26,166 nt of DNA, taken from NCBI GenBank assembly GCA_040357565.1, contig JBDODJ010000152.1; one strand, 5' to 3'. The notes below the pieces were generated by a model. It had not been told where the DNA came from and searched no databases. It saw nothing but the letters and a program-made list of their open reading frames with translations. Numbering within the stretch: the first letter of the stretch is position 1; every line of letters starts with the position of its first letter. Positions 13,344 to 24,349 of the stretch are shown piece by piece. Source of the stretch: Cercozoa sp. M6MM (Eukaryota; Endomyxa: Ascetosporea). The position numbers were made by a program, and so were the translations under genes.

Positions 13344-14857
13344 ATGGGACGCAAGACCAAGACGGCCAAGGGCCGCCTGGACAAATACTACTACCTGGCC
13401 AAGGAACAAGGCTACCGCTCGCGTGCCGCGTTCAAGCTCATCCAGGTGAGACCCAATCAGTCAATGCATGGGTTCATTGGAATGGATATTATTTGTTTCT
13501 GGGTTTCGTTTTTGTGTAGATTAACCGCAAGTTTAACATTCTCAAGGATGCCAAGGTAGTCCCTTTTCTTCAACTTTTCGACACCGACACGCGTTACGAT
13601 GAATTAATCTGCACAGGCGGTGGTCGATCTGTGTGCCGCGCCTGGTGGTTGGATGCAGGTTTGCGAGAAGACTCTGCCTCGCGAGAGTTTGATTATTGGT
13701 ACAATAGTTGTTTCTAATCGGCGTGTAGGTTTATAATTGTGTGTGTGTGTGCGAGCAGGCGTTGATCTCGTCCCGATCAAGAAGATCGCCAACACCATCG
13801 CTTTGCAGGGTACCCCCCCCCCCCCCCCGTTGTCTCTGTTTTCGAGTATGTGTGTCTGCCTTTTGACAGAGGACATCACGACGCAACGCTGCCGTACGCA
13901 GTTGCGACGTGAACTGCAGGGTACCACATCTCTTGCACTCGTTTTTAACCTTTATTTCCAGAATCATATGATCCCATCATGTAGGCTGGACGGTTGACGT
14001 TGTGCTGAACGACGGTGCCCCGAACGTCGGCGGTGCCTGGGATGTGGATGCGCACGTGCAGGTGGCGCTATCGTTGCACGCACTTCACCTGGCGTGCGAC
14101 ATGCTAAAGCCGGGAGGCCACTTCGTGAGCAAGGTCTTCCGATCCAAGGATTACAACTCCTTCCTCTGGGCGTGCCAGCAGTTCTTCAAGAAGGTAACGG
14201 CCTGCTCCGAACGTCCTTGTTTGTTGAGGGCATCTGTACCGTTTTTGCAGGTTACTCCGTTCAAGCCGCCGTCTTCGCGTGCTGCGTCGGCTGAGATCTT
14301 CCTGGTACCTTGACTTTGCCCTCTTCCGCTATCCGTTACTGTATCACACAGGTGTGCGAGGGATACTTGGCGCCCAAGAAGATTGATCAGCGTTTGTTCG
14401 ACCCAAAGCATGTGTTCGCTGGTGCCCTGCCCTCCTTGTGTCGCGTGTGCTTGTTTTTGTGCATCTGCGATGTGTACTTATGACCCACAACAGATGTGGC
14501 CGACGCTGTTGGCTCCCAGGCTGCGCTCACCGCCGCCGTCATGGACGCCAATCAGGTACGCGCCTTGCCTCACCTGGACTTGTTTTGTTTTCTATGTGAG
14601 TCTCTGTGTGACCGGTCGTACAGGACGACGCAGTAGCGGACGCACCGGCTGCCTCGCTGCAGAAGATGCTGCGCATGCGCGAACGCAAACGCGCCAACCG
14701 TGCCGGTTATGCCAACACGTAATTTTTGGCACAGTTTCCTGTGGCTGGTCTGGCAGGTGCATATTTACCGCATGTCTCAGTGACGGCGGCCTCATCGATG
14801 AAACGGCGTCGCTTGCGCAACTGGTACACACGTTTACTACGTGTGTGCTATGGACAA

Positions 14858-14906
<49 letters not shown>

Positions 14907-14916
14907 NNNNNNNNNN

Positions 14917-14965
<49 letters not shown>

Positions 14966-17941
14966 CAGGCACTGGCGCGTGACCCGGTCGCCGTGCTAGC
15001 ACGGTACACGCGCATCTCGACGCAGGTCGACGATGTGCCCGAATTCGTATGGAAGAGCGACGACGGTGCCGACAAGGCCAAGGCGCTGCTGAACGAGGAT
15101 CTGCGCGATGCGTGCGCCGACCTGAAGCAGTGCTCGCAGACGGTAGCCTTCTATACACAATCTATTTTGCTGCCTCTTCCCATGCTCTCCTTCATCTACC
15201 CGTGGTCTGGTGTCTGTGTGTACAGGACATGAAGAAGCTGCTGAAACTGCGTGCCAAGCTGCGCAAGCTGCTCGTGGTTCCTGAGGTATTCTACCCTCCC
15301 TACACAACTTCCTCCATACGAGCCTACGTCTTACCCCCTGTGTAGGGTGCCATGACTGCCGTGGAACGTGCGGACCTGCAGAAGCAACGCAAGCGTGTAC
15401 ACCAGCATATCGCGTCTTTGCTTGTATAAGCACAAAATATGTGTGAAATGTGTGGCAAAAACAGGCGCAGGAGGAGCAGGGGGTGACGGAGCAGATGGAT
15501 TCTGAGGACGAGCTGCGCCAGGTTGAGGTAGTGTTCACCCTGATAGACCTCTCCCTCATTACACTCGTGTTGCTGTCTCAACAGGAAATGCTCTCTAAGG
15601 CGACACTTAAGGCAAAGCGGCGCGCGCACAAGCTCAAGCAGAAGCAAGTGCCCTCTCCTCTATGCGATTCTTCTGTACCTTGGTGTATCCATGTCTCTGT
15701 CTCTGTCTTTGGTAGAGACAACGTGCTCTGGTGTCGGGCTTGGCTGCTGTCGGTGCCGAGGTAATTTGTTGACGCAGTCAGGCGTGTCTGTCCTGCTTGA
15801 ATAGTACCCTCTTGTGCGTGTTTGAAGGAACTCGAGGAGGACCAAGAGCTCTTTACTGGCCTTGCTGGTCGCATACTCACCGGAGGTATCTTGTTTTGGC
15901 TCCTTTTGTTGGCCGACTCTCCCTTTGTGACTGTGTACTGCATGTTGTGGAACAGACGGGGAGAGCACGCAGAAGATGCAAGTCGATTCGGATGAGGCAG
16001 CTTTGCTCCAACCTCGCTAGGTTTTACCATCCATTATGTACATTTGCTGTGTCCTTTTAGCAGGAGGTCGACGAGTTCTACGCCCCTGTGCGTCACGACC
16101 ACGAGACGTACGGCTTTTTGCTTTTGCGTTGCTGGCCTGTGATTTTCCTGTGTGCTAGTAGGGATGACGACAGTGACAACGATCTCGCCTACCTCGGTCA
16201 GGTCGATGATGAGCTCGCGCTGAGTTACCGCATGTACGCCGCTCGCACTGGACGCAGGTAGGCCTCTCTCACACCTCATTCCGCTCTTGGTTTCACCATG
16301 CATTCAGTCGCCGTGAGCGCAAGCGCATCGCACAGCTCGGTATGGACCGCGACAACACCGGCATCGAAACTGGCACTGAAGCCGGCACCGAGGCCAGCAC
16401 CGTAACTGCCCGCTCCCATTTAACGTTGTCCCTGCTCCATTTGACCAGTGTTTCACTGCAGATGACCGAGGAAGAGCGTCTGCGTGCCTTTGCGGAAGGT
16501 AAGGATGGAGACGAAGAGTTCCTGCCCTTCCGCAAGCAGAAGGCGCTGGCGAGACAGACGCGCGTACCTTAATCTTAATATCTTTCGGAAATGCTCATGT
16601 CTTTTTGTGAATCTCGACTTGCACAGTCTCGACGTCGACGTATCGAGTACGAGGAGGTCCAAAAAGGTACCCGCTGATTAGTGTATATAGCGTATACTTT
16701 AATATAAAGATGGCATATAATTTGCAAACAGGCCTGCGTGCTGCCTCTGCCATGGGTGTCTCGGTGGACAACGACGACGCTGACGTCAGTGGCACTGCCG
16801 AGCAACGCCGTGCGCAGAAGGAGATGATGCAGACGGTGCCGCTGCCTTGGATCATGTGCTATCTTCGTGTGCGTTCTGATGTGCTCTCATTAGGTCAACG
16901 ACGGTATTGATTTCGAGACAGCGCCTGCCGAAGAGGACTACTCATCGGACGAGGATGAAGGTACCCTCCATACCCCCATCTTTTTACGTTACCCGGTCTT
17001 TTATTCAGACGCCGTGGCCGAGCGACTGGCTGTCGCTCAGGCGATGCTGCGCAAGCGAGGCCGGCAGGTACTGCTCGCCCTACCAGAACGTGGGCAGGTG
17101 TCTCATAGGAATTGTTTTTGCTACAACACGCAGGAGATCATGGACGGTGCCTACAACCGTTATGCGTTCGCTCAGGAGGATCTGCCGGCCTGGTATTCAT
17201 CCCAGTGTCTTTTGGTTTGTGTATCCGTGTGTGTTGATATCTCGTATTTTTTGTAGGTTTGTGGCAGATGAAGAGAGACACTCGCGCGCTGCGGTAACTT
17301 GACACGAGCGTGGGATTGCTGGGCAGGTGTGGCAGCCATGTCGTATCTTTGTGTTTAATTGTAGCTGCCAGTGACGCGAGCTGAAGTCGGCGCTGCCAAG
17401 CAAAGATTGCGGTACTTGGTTTACATCCCTCTGCACTGGGAAGCAAGTTTGTGTCCAGAGCCATCAATGCGCGGCCAGCCACCAAGGCGCTCGAGGCCAA
17501 GGCGCGTCGCAAGTTGCGAGCCATGCGACAGTTTAACAAACTGAAGGTATTTCAATCCCATCGCCTTCATGACATGAGATCACTAACCACCTGACTGGAT
17601 TGGCAGAGTCACGCCGAGGCCGTTCTCAACAGCAACGAGATGAGCGCCGCCGACAAGCTCAAGGTGATCAAGAAGATGTACGCCAAGAAGAAGGCCCACC
17701 AAAAACAGAAGGGTACGTTTCTGCTTTCGTTGACTAAAAGACTGGAGCCCCACACTCATGTCATTGTGTACATGCAGGCAAGTTCTACGTGGTCAACAAG
17801 AAGAGCGGTGGCAGCGGTACTGCCGGCAAGCCTTCGGGCAGTCGCACCGTGCTCGTGGACAAGCGCCTCCGCAATGACAAGCGTGCCGAACGACGCGCTG
17901 CCAAGCGGAAGAGCAAGGGTGGTCGCCGGCGCCGTCGCTAA
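13344..17941 (+). CDS. SPB1: Spb1/FTSJ3-like rRNA 2'-O-methyltransferase
   Basis: Spb1 (human FTSJ3) is a nucleolar AdoMet-dependent methyltransferase and 60S assembly factor. Thirty-three exons join in phase into 856 residues (yeast 841, human 847). The FtsJ domain fills about residues 1-205. The SAM-binding motif is [13 protein letters not shown] (48-60), and the catalytic tetrad reads K31, D117 (VLNDGAPN), K157 ([11 protein letters not shown]) and E192 (SAEIF). The middle holds charged helical segments, then the Spb1 C-terminal domain with [16 protein letters not shown] and [14 protein letters not shown], a Lys-rich helix, and the basic tail KGGRRRRR. Exons: 13344-13445, 13520-13555, 13617-13698, 13759-13809, 13870-13920, 13985-14193, 14251-14304, 14352-14421, 14494-14555, 14624-14718, 14757-14823, 14969-15142, 15226-15285, 15346-15423, 15465-15527, 15585-15647, 15716-15760, 15828-15885, 15956-15981, 16061-16107, 16162-16257, 16308-16401, 16462-16563, 16627-16666, 16732-16835, 16894-16960, 17009-17067, 17134-17192, 17257-17293, 17365-17411, 17444-17546, 17607-17712, 17778-17941. 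The exon ending at 15981 is least certain. Confidence 0.95.
13813..13828. repeat. 16-base C homopolymer in an SPB1 intron
   Basis: The C run begins three bases after the GT of the 5' splice site following exon 13759-13809. It resembles the sense-strand C-tract in the last POLD2 intron. Confidence 0.9.
14860..14963. repeat. (AC)n microsatellite with assembly gap
   Basis: AC tract with ten N at 14907-14916 in the SPB1 intron between exons 14757-14823 and 14969-15142. It ends about five bases before the acceptor. Unlike the other long dinucleotide tracts, this one reads AC on the sense strand. Confidence 0.97.
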
Positions 17942-18049
17942 AATGGCTTCAAACTGAAATCATGATGACTCGACTTCGCGATTCGTTTCATTTTGATTGT
18001 GTTTTTTGACGTGTTACTTCTTTTCGACCGACCGAATAGTCACGGTGTT

Positions 18050-19095
18050 TGTTACGGCATAGCGTTTCTCAATCAAGTTATCATCTGACTGCTTGTTACA
18101 GCATAAACTACTGTATCCGCGCGGAAGCAACCCAACAACTTAAAAAAATCCTCAAAAGAGGTGTGGAAGATTTTGACGTGTGTTCGCTGGTATCCTGACC
18201 TACTGAGAGCTTCAGTCCAGACTGTGGAACACCTGTGTTTGAGTAGGGAAGCCTTGAGCAAGATTTTTGCAGCTGAACTCAAAGAAGGGCTCTCTCTCGA
18301 CCAGGTAATCTGATCTCTCCAGGACCAGTTGTCTTCGCTTCTACCTGTCCTCTGCCTTTCCAGGGGCCCTTCTTTTCTTTACTTCCAACCCAAGTACTTC
18401 TGAATCCTCACTACTCAGTTCTCACGGCGCCTTTCCGTCTCAAGGACCCTTTATACTGACTGTCCTTTCTACAGTTTCCATCTGACGGGTGACTGTCCCG
18501 TCCACCACAAGTGCTTTGCCGCCCAACTGAACCGTTGGGGTAACTCACTCTTTCAAACTGACACTTGGCCACTCTTCCTCCAAGAACAGACTTTATTACG
18601 TTCCTTAGTTTTTTTTGTATCACTGGCAAAGTACCCTTAGTTTACCAAGGCCTGATCCCTATCTGAGAGGGCTGCGGTAACATGCTCGTCAGCGCGGAAG
18701 ATCAAATCTAAACCATTATGGTTAATAGTGAAGGATTTGTTTTGCTAGGTATCTCCTACATTACATCCTGAGGCTTCTAGAACTTGCATTGTCAAGTGTT
18801 GTGCAGACCTGACTTCTTAGCTTGGGCCAAGCTTTCTACAGCTCACGCACTTTGACTGCAGGTATCTCATCTCCAGCTTCCTACGGAGCTCTTGTCCCTT
18901 CGCACTTGATACGTTCTGCCATGATAGTGCTTGGGCTGTTTTTTTTTCAATTGCCATCAACAAGTCGAGCTTTCGACGACCTTTTCTACAAGGGTACGTC
19001 TTCTATCCTCTGCATCGACGCCATTCTAACTGACGTTTTTCTTCCTTTATTTGGTCGTCTTCAATACCTTAGTTACTGGTTTCCATACCGGAACA
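18050..19095 (+). repeat. Solo-LTR-like element, family B, copy 2, split by family A
   Basis: Second family B copy: left part 18050-18093, right part 18687-19095, separated by family A copy 3. It matches the reverse complement of 9384-10302 over nearly its whole length, including the T-rich middle. The left terminus is TGTTACGGCAT; the right terminus has drifted and no convincing flanking duplication remains, so this copy looks older than copy 1. Open frames crossing it are not conserved with copy 1 and are not called as genes. Confidence 0.75.
18094..18682 (+). repeat. Solo-LTR-like element, family A, copy 3, nested in family B
   Basis: The longest family A copy (589 bases), from TGTTACAGCATAA to GGCTGCGGTAACA, with a 4-bp duplication TGCT at 18090-18093 and 18683-18686. 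It sits inside family B copy 2 at a different point from the A insertion in family B copy 1, so the two nestings are independent events. Confidence 0.8.
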
Positions 19096-19239
19096 TATAT
19101 TTATTAGTCAGTTTAAACAAATGTCACTTCACGCAGCGCGCGTTCGGATGACACTGGTATCATCATTTGATCCAACAAAACATCATTTTGTGTGAGAGTT
19201 CTCTACCGCCGTGTGTTATCATCGTGTGCTACCACTGCT

Positions 19240-19764
19240 ATGTTTAAGCAAGGGAGTGAGGTTTTTCGGAAGTTCGTGCGCCCCAAAGCTCGCTTCGAGA
19301 AAGAAGCGTATGCAGATCATGTAGCACGCAGGTGTACTGCTCAGGCTGTTGTTCGTGTTTGCAGTCGGGAGATGCTGTCGCGTGGGTTTTATCCTGAAAA
19401 GGCCGAAGCGAAAACTGTGGTAAATTTATGTTTTTCGTTGTTGCTCCTTCAGCCTGGCTTGCTTTGATAGCCACTTTGCTTCTCTGCGAATGCTTCGTCC
19501 TGCAGACAGATGGGAAGGGCGTCTTACAATGCTCGGACTGCGATCGAAAAGTGTGGATCGCGCTTGTGGCGGGTTTTGGGTGGAATTCGTAAACTGTCAC
19601 TTGTTTGAGGGCGAGGCGAAGGCGACGAGAGCGCAGCTCCGATTACTGTTGAGGAGGTGCTCGCATTCAGCCTGCCCACGGTCAAGGACAAGCGCCCCGG
19701 AAACTCCAGTGAATATTTAGGATGCGGTGGTCAGTTCGTACACCTCATGCGTGACGGTCGGTGA
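19240..19764 (+). CDS. Putative small protein with a CxxC motif
   Basis: I do not recognise this gene. Four exons (19240-19331, 19365-19419, 19506-19572, 19610-19764) join in phase to 122 residues starting MFKQGSEVFRKFVRPK. It is basic at the start, then has SREMLSRGFYPEKAEAK, one CSDC pair (a possible half zinc site) followed by RKVW, and an acidic stretch EGDESAAPITVEEV. The third intron is only 37 bases and its donor is weak. Consistent phase across three introns argues for a real gene; no family match supports it. The TGA lies in a 13-base tandem duplication (19759-19784), so the 3' end may differ. It could also continue into the open frames at 19905-20235. Confidence 0.4.
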
Positions 19765-19904
19765 CTGGACTCGGTGACTGGACTCGACGAAATTCTTGCG
19801 ACAATCATGTCATCAAAGAAAGGGTGCCCGGCTTTTCTTCTTCCCGTCGATCAGGTGTACATTGCGCCAGGTTATTTTGGACAACGCTGTCATGACTGAG
19901 ATTG

Positions 19905-20235
19905 ATGAACCTGGAGCAAGCTGCTGGTTTGTCGAAAACGCAAGCTGAAAACCACATTGCGTCTAACTCTGTTGCAGAACAAAGTAAGGTGCTACAAACG
20001 ATGGTTTTTCGTCTCACTTCTCTTTTCCCTAGCTGTCCTTCCCTGTTGTACAGCAATTCTTCCAGGAACCGTCTTTCGGTGCCTTTACGCCACGTTTGTA
20101 CTTGTCCACGCTTCTCTAGTGAACCAAGACGTTCTAAACTTATTGGACGAGCGTGAGCGTCTGTTGTCTATCGTCGCAGGCGATAAGCATGCCATGCCGT
20201 CAAGGTGTCCGGTCACATTGCGTCGCGCTTTTTAG
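19905..20235 (+). CDS. Putative small membrane protein
   Basis: Not recognised. A two-exon model (19905-19983 and 20033-20235) gives 93 residues: a polar start MNLEQAAGLSKTQAENHIAS, a hydrophobic stretch around TVLPCCTAILPG..LYATFVLVHASL, then an acidic helix QDVLNLLDERERLL. The intron has a GTAAGG donor and a pyrimidine-rich acceptor. The hydrophobic frame also remains open without splicing, so the N-terminus is uncertain. It could be the 3' end of the preceding model rather than a separate gene. Confidence 0.28.
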
Positions 20236-20700
20236 TTGATACGTTCTAGCATGTATGCATATTGGCTGTCCACACCAAGGCTAAACGTCGTCGTCCACGC
20301 GCCACTGCTGCTCGTGTCGACTGACTTAACTGAAATTGCAATTGCGGTTGCTTCGCTTAATTAAACTTAGTTCTATTTTTTGGTTGTAAAACTACAGCAG
20401 AAACCCTAAAAACTCAGTAAATCCAACGTAAAAGCACAGTATTTTCTCAGTAATGCTGCTCGTCGCGTTTACTGTAATTTTACTCCGAAATTACTTCGTG
20501 TAATAAGTATAATCCTGAGTAAATATACACCGTAATTTCGAAACCCGACCTTTGTTCGTGTTCTCGGGAGCATGCTCGGGTTGAACGACGTTAGGGACGC
20601 TACGTGGTTTAGTTTGCGTTAGTTTTAAACTTAATAATGTACGGTAGACCGGGGGTTGGAACGACAAAGTCGAACGGAAACCACAGCAACTTGGCGGATG
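20236..20700. other. Unassigned AT-rich intergenic DNA
   Basis: Lies between a weak plus-strand model and the 3' end of ataxin-2 (tail to tail if the former is real). No gene, RNA or repeat with another copy in the window was recognised. Confidence 0.55.
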
Positions 20701-21551
20701 TTAGTCGCGGTCGCGGTCACGAGAGCGCTGCTGCGGCTGCTGTTGCTGCTGCATCGGCACATAGGCAGGCATGCTGCCATACTGCGCGTGCATCATCAAC
20801 TGTTGTTGCTCAAACGCACGTAGTGTGTGACGGAAAAATCTACGTAACAACGCGTACCTGCATCTGTTGCTGCTGCTGCGGTGTCATCTGACGCAACTGG
20901 GCAAGCGGGATAAAGCCTCCCGGGTGCGCCATTGCATGCATTGGGTGCGCCAGGGCGTGCATCGGCGCCATCATCATCGGCATCGGCATCTGCACAATTG
21001 GACAAAATCATGTGAACGCGCCTGAGGTATAACTTGACTACCTGCGACATGTGCTGCGGCAGCGGAGCAAAGCTCTGTGGTGTAAACTCCGCGGCGTTTG
21101 GGTCAAATTTGAACTCCGCCGCATTCGGGTCCAACATGTACTGCTCTTCCTCGTCGTACTTGCTCTTCTTAGGCTGCTGACACGTATTCGACATCAAGAA
21201 TAACAACCGACAGGTGAAGAAAAACGGGGGATGAACGCGTACCTTTTTCTTGCTCTTGCCTTTGGCCCCGAACTTCTTGTCGTGCTGCACATTAAAACAT
21301 ACAGAGGCAAGTTGACCCAGCAAAACCGACCATACCTTGTCTTTGCGACGACGCGACGAGCGACGAGCGGTTTCGTCATTGTCATCAGTCGCGCTGCGAC
21401 TGCCGTCGTTGTCATCGTTGTTTTTGGGGCTCGTCGGGGTCTTCGGCTTGTTTTTGTTCAAAGCAGCCAGGTAGCTGCCCTGTTTCTTGCCACTTGCCGC
21501 CGCCTTGGCAATTCCACTTTCAGCTCCAGGCGCAACCGCCTAATGAGTGAG

Positions 21552-21595
<44 letters not shown>

Positions 21596-23031
21596 CACAC
21601 ACACAACACACACAACACACACACACACACAACACACACACACGCACACAGACACAGACACAGACACAGACACAGACACAGACACAGACACACACACACA
21701 GACACAGACACAGACACGCCATTAACTAAGAGAATAATAGCGAAGTACAGAAAAGAGCGCGTCTTCGGAAGCAGCGACCTGCGTTTCCACATCGTCACGC
21801 ACAGTGCGATCCGCTGCCAGGGCAATGTGCGCTTTCGAAGAGTCCTTTGACAGAACGGCGCGCTCGACCTGCATGACAACGCGGATGCACCATTTCGCAC
21901 ACAAAAAAGAGATGCGTACCTGCTCGGCAAATTGAGAGTGCTGCTTGAAATGATCCGACTCACGGTCAATCACCGAGGTGTAGTCGCCTGTAAAAGCACG
22001 AATCAAATGCATTGAATGTGGCCACTCGCCTGGTGAACGAACCTTCAGGAAACTGCGCGTCGATGCCGAACTTGTCGCGATTCGCAGCAAACTGGTCCGT
22101 TTTGCGCAGGCGGCGCGAGTGGCGCGCCTAAGCACTCTCACACTAGGTAAAAATCAAACAATATCCATGCCACAAGCGTTTACCTCCTCGTCCAAGTCCA
22201 CAAGTTGCGAGTCGTCGTCGGCCGAAAGGAACGGCTGCAACTCGCGCTCAGTGCTACTGTATTAAGATACGAACACGACCACAGAGACGGACACAAACAT
22301 TCATATGGATATTACCTGCCGACGCTCGCGGTATCAAGACGCCGAGCGATTTCGGAATCTGTTTGAACTTTGCCGTTCTTGCTGCAAACAAAAAATAACG
22401 CTTTCAATATCAGTGTTGCTGGGACGAGTGTATTACGCCGATTTGGACTTCGGCCAGCGCGTACTGCCAGAGTTTCCGCTGTTTCGGCTGAGACGATGCG
22501 TTGGGATACCGCTCACCTAATTACATAAGTGACATCATTAGCAGACACCAAACAAAAAAAAAAAACACAAATACGAGAAAATGTACAGAAGCAACAAGAA
22601 TCTCGCTGGAGTCGAGTGATAGCGCCTGTTGCATGCGTTCACACTCCGCTACGAGCTTTTCGTAGTGAAGTTGCGCCGGCGGCTCACCCTACACCCCAAA
22701 AAATACGCTTCAAAAACCAGCAGAACCAATTGGTGGGTACCGCGCGCAACTCAACCTTCGGACGAAGGATTTTCAGCTTCATCACAGGCTGGCCGGGTTT
22801 CAGGCTCTCAGCACCAGCGAAGAATCCCGAAAGGCGAGTACCATCTCGCATCTACAACACAAACAAGATACAAACAATTTAACTGGAAAAACACACAACT
22901 ACCTCGATTCGCACCGGGCTTCCGCGCGATGCAGTTAATGCCCACACAAGCGGATCTGGGGGAGTCGTTGCCTCGCCTTCCGCGGAGCTCTTGTTCGACC
23001 CGCTCATCGCTGAACCAAGCTGCAGCAGCAT
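20701..23031 (-). CDS. ATXN2: Ataxin-2 / Pbp1-like RNA-regulatory protein
   Basis: Ataxin-2 proteins (yeast Pbp1) act in mRNA stability, translation and stress granules and bind poly(A)-binding protein. Fourteen exons keep phase: 22903-23031, 22741-22851, 22587-22688, 22437-22516, 22316-22381, 22184-22256, 22043-22127, 21920-21987, 21749-21868, 21336-21539, 21243-21284, 21042-21176, 20858-20989, 20701-20808. The product is 484 residues. An Lsm domain spans about 29-80 (GSPVRIEMRDGTRLSGFF, then PVMKLKILRP). An LsmAD domain spans about 190-265 (KTDQFAANRDKFGID, FPEGDYTSVIDR, KAHIALAADR). PAM2-like motifs lie at 374-399, and the tail from about 406 is Met-, His- and Gln-rich. Met 23031 is the first in frame; Met at 23007 also fits. 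It is shorter than animal ataxin-2 (over 1,000 residues) and lacks a long polyQ tract. A (TG)n tract lies in one intron. Confidence 0.9.
21558..21718. repeat. (AC)n / (ACAG)n microsatellite
   Basis: Imperfect AC tract grading into ACAGAC repeats in the ataxin-2 intron between exons 21749-21868 and 21336-21539. It reads TG-rich on the sense strand. Confidence 0.95.
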
Positions 23032-23844
23032 GACGAAGCCTAAAGAGATGGATTAACAAAAGACCACACACAGTACCTTTCCAGTCACCGCGAACAACAA
23101 CGACAGCGAAAAACCGACAATCAAGGTCGCGCGAAGAACTTAGTTTGGTCAAGCGGAGGTGTGCTGGAGTTGCCGCAGCCGCGTATCACACGAAAATAGT
23201 GACAAAACTCTCCAAAAGTCCCAAAGCGACGAAGGAAAGCGCACAAGGGTGAAGGTAAGTTCCACTCGCTTAGGCTTGCAGACGAGAGCTTCACAGGCAC
23301 CGGCTTGATTCCCAACACGCACCACACGGCCCTGGAGCGGCACACAAGCCTGAGTCAGGACTTTTAGTATTTTTGGCGACGAAATTGATTCCTGGGCCTG
23401 TGCTGGTTTTATGACATATTTGACACGTCCGCGCGGATCAGGGTAATTCCCAAAACAGACAGGATGGTTTGAGTCACAACGTGCCATAAAACTTCAATGG
23501 CATTGCAGCCCGCGCTTTTTTTTTAATAGGTACTGGTGACGACTGTTAACGAAACCAAATGATGGACTAACAAGACCACTTACAGTACAGTACCTTCTCG
23601 TTGGTGTGTAGTCTCAACGTCGGGTTCCAAACTGGACAAGGTGTCAGAATTGAGGCTGTCCTTCCCAGGCAGTGGCTCAAATTCAGACTCACGGAGCGCG
23701 AAAGTATGCATCATATGTGCGAAGGTGGTGTGGTATGTCTACCCTCCTCCCAATGTTTCTAGAGGAGAGCCGACGCACGTGAGCTGCAGTTGAACTGTTG
23801 AAGGCGATAACTTTGCTTTCACATGCTGCAGTGGTCAGTATTTA
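23032..23844. other. Unassigned interval upstream of ataxin-2
   Basis: Expected to contain the ataxin-2 promoter. A minus-strand open frame at 23149-23487 (112 codons from an ATG) has no recognised domain and no similarity I can name, so it is noted but not called. No repeat with a second copy was seen here. Confidence 0.5.
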
Positions 23845-23957
23845 TTGAGTTGGCCCACAGTCTGGACTGAAGCTCTCAGTGGGTCAGGATACCAGCAAAC
23901 ACACACACGACACCAAAAACTGCCACACCTTTCGTAAGGTATTTTGTAAAGTCAATG
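23845..23957 (-). repeat. Truncated family A fragment
   Basis: Reverse complement matches an internal part of family A copy 3, including the block around CGCTGGTATCCTGACC and the following CTGAGAGCTTCAGTCC. Both termini of the element are missing. It is an older, decayed fragment of the same repeat family. Confidence 0.7.
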
Positions 23958-24349
23958 GCAAAGTCAAGGGCAAAGTCAAGGGCGGATACAGTAGATCATG
24001 CTGTAGCTTTCTCTAGAGCGTGCTCGACCTCTTACTGGTGCATGGACACTCGATTGTGTATCGTGTCGAGCGTATTGTCCAGCTGCCCCAACATCCTGAT
24101 TCCCGGAACTATTAGCCCGTTTCGGGAACTAAGTGGTGATTCCCGGAATTACTGTCCAAATTGAATACGGAAGCACGATTAATGCAGCATGACTGCGTAC
24201 TCAGTTGTGTTGGTAGCTTCCGGCTTAGTCGGGAGTGCACTGTATGCGGCGTAAAATCTTGGGCCAAAATACATGCACAAACCAAGCAGGAACACTGATG
24301 GAATCATTCGTTTGAGCCGAGGGTCGAAAACATAGCCGTTCCGCGCAGC

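Noticed and set aside
16018-16020. In-frame TAG as the end of SPB1
   Set aside because: The Spb1 C-terminal domain continues in phase for many exons downstream. A donor at 15982 removes the stop, and the full length then matches the family.
18822-19151. Plus-strand ORF of 109 codons
   Set aside because: It lies inside family B copy 2, and the matching stretch of copy 1 does not keep the frame.
23149-23487. Minus-strand ORF of 112 codons starting MARCDSNHPVCFGNY
   Set aside because: It has an ATG and fair length, but no recognisable domain, splice pattern or similarity; a chance ORF upstream of ataxin-2 is equally likely.
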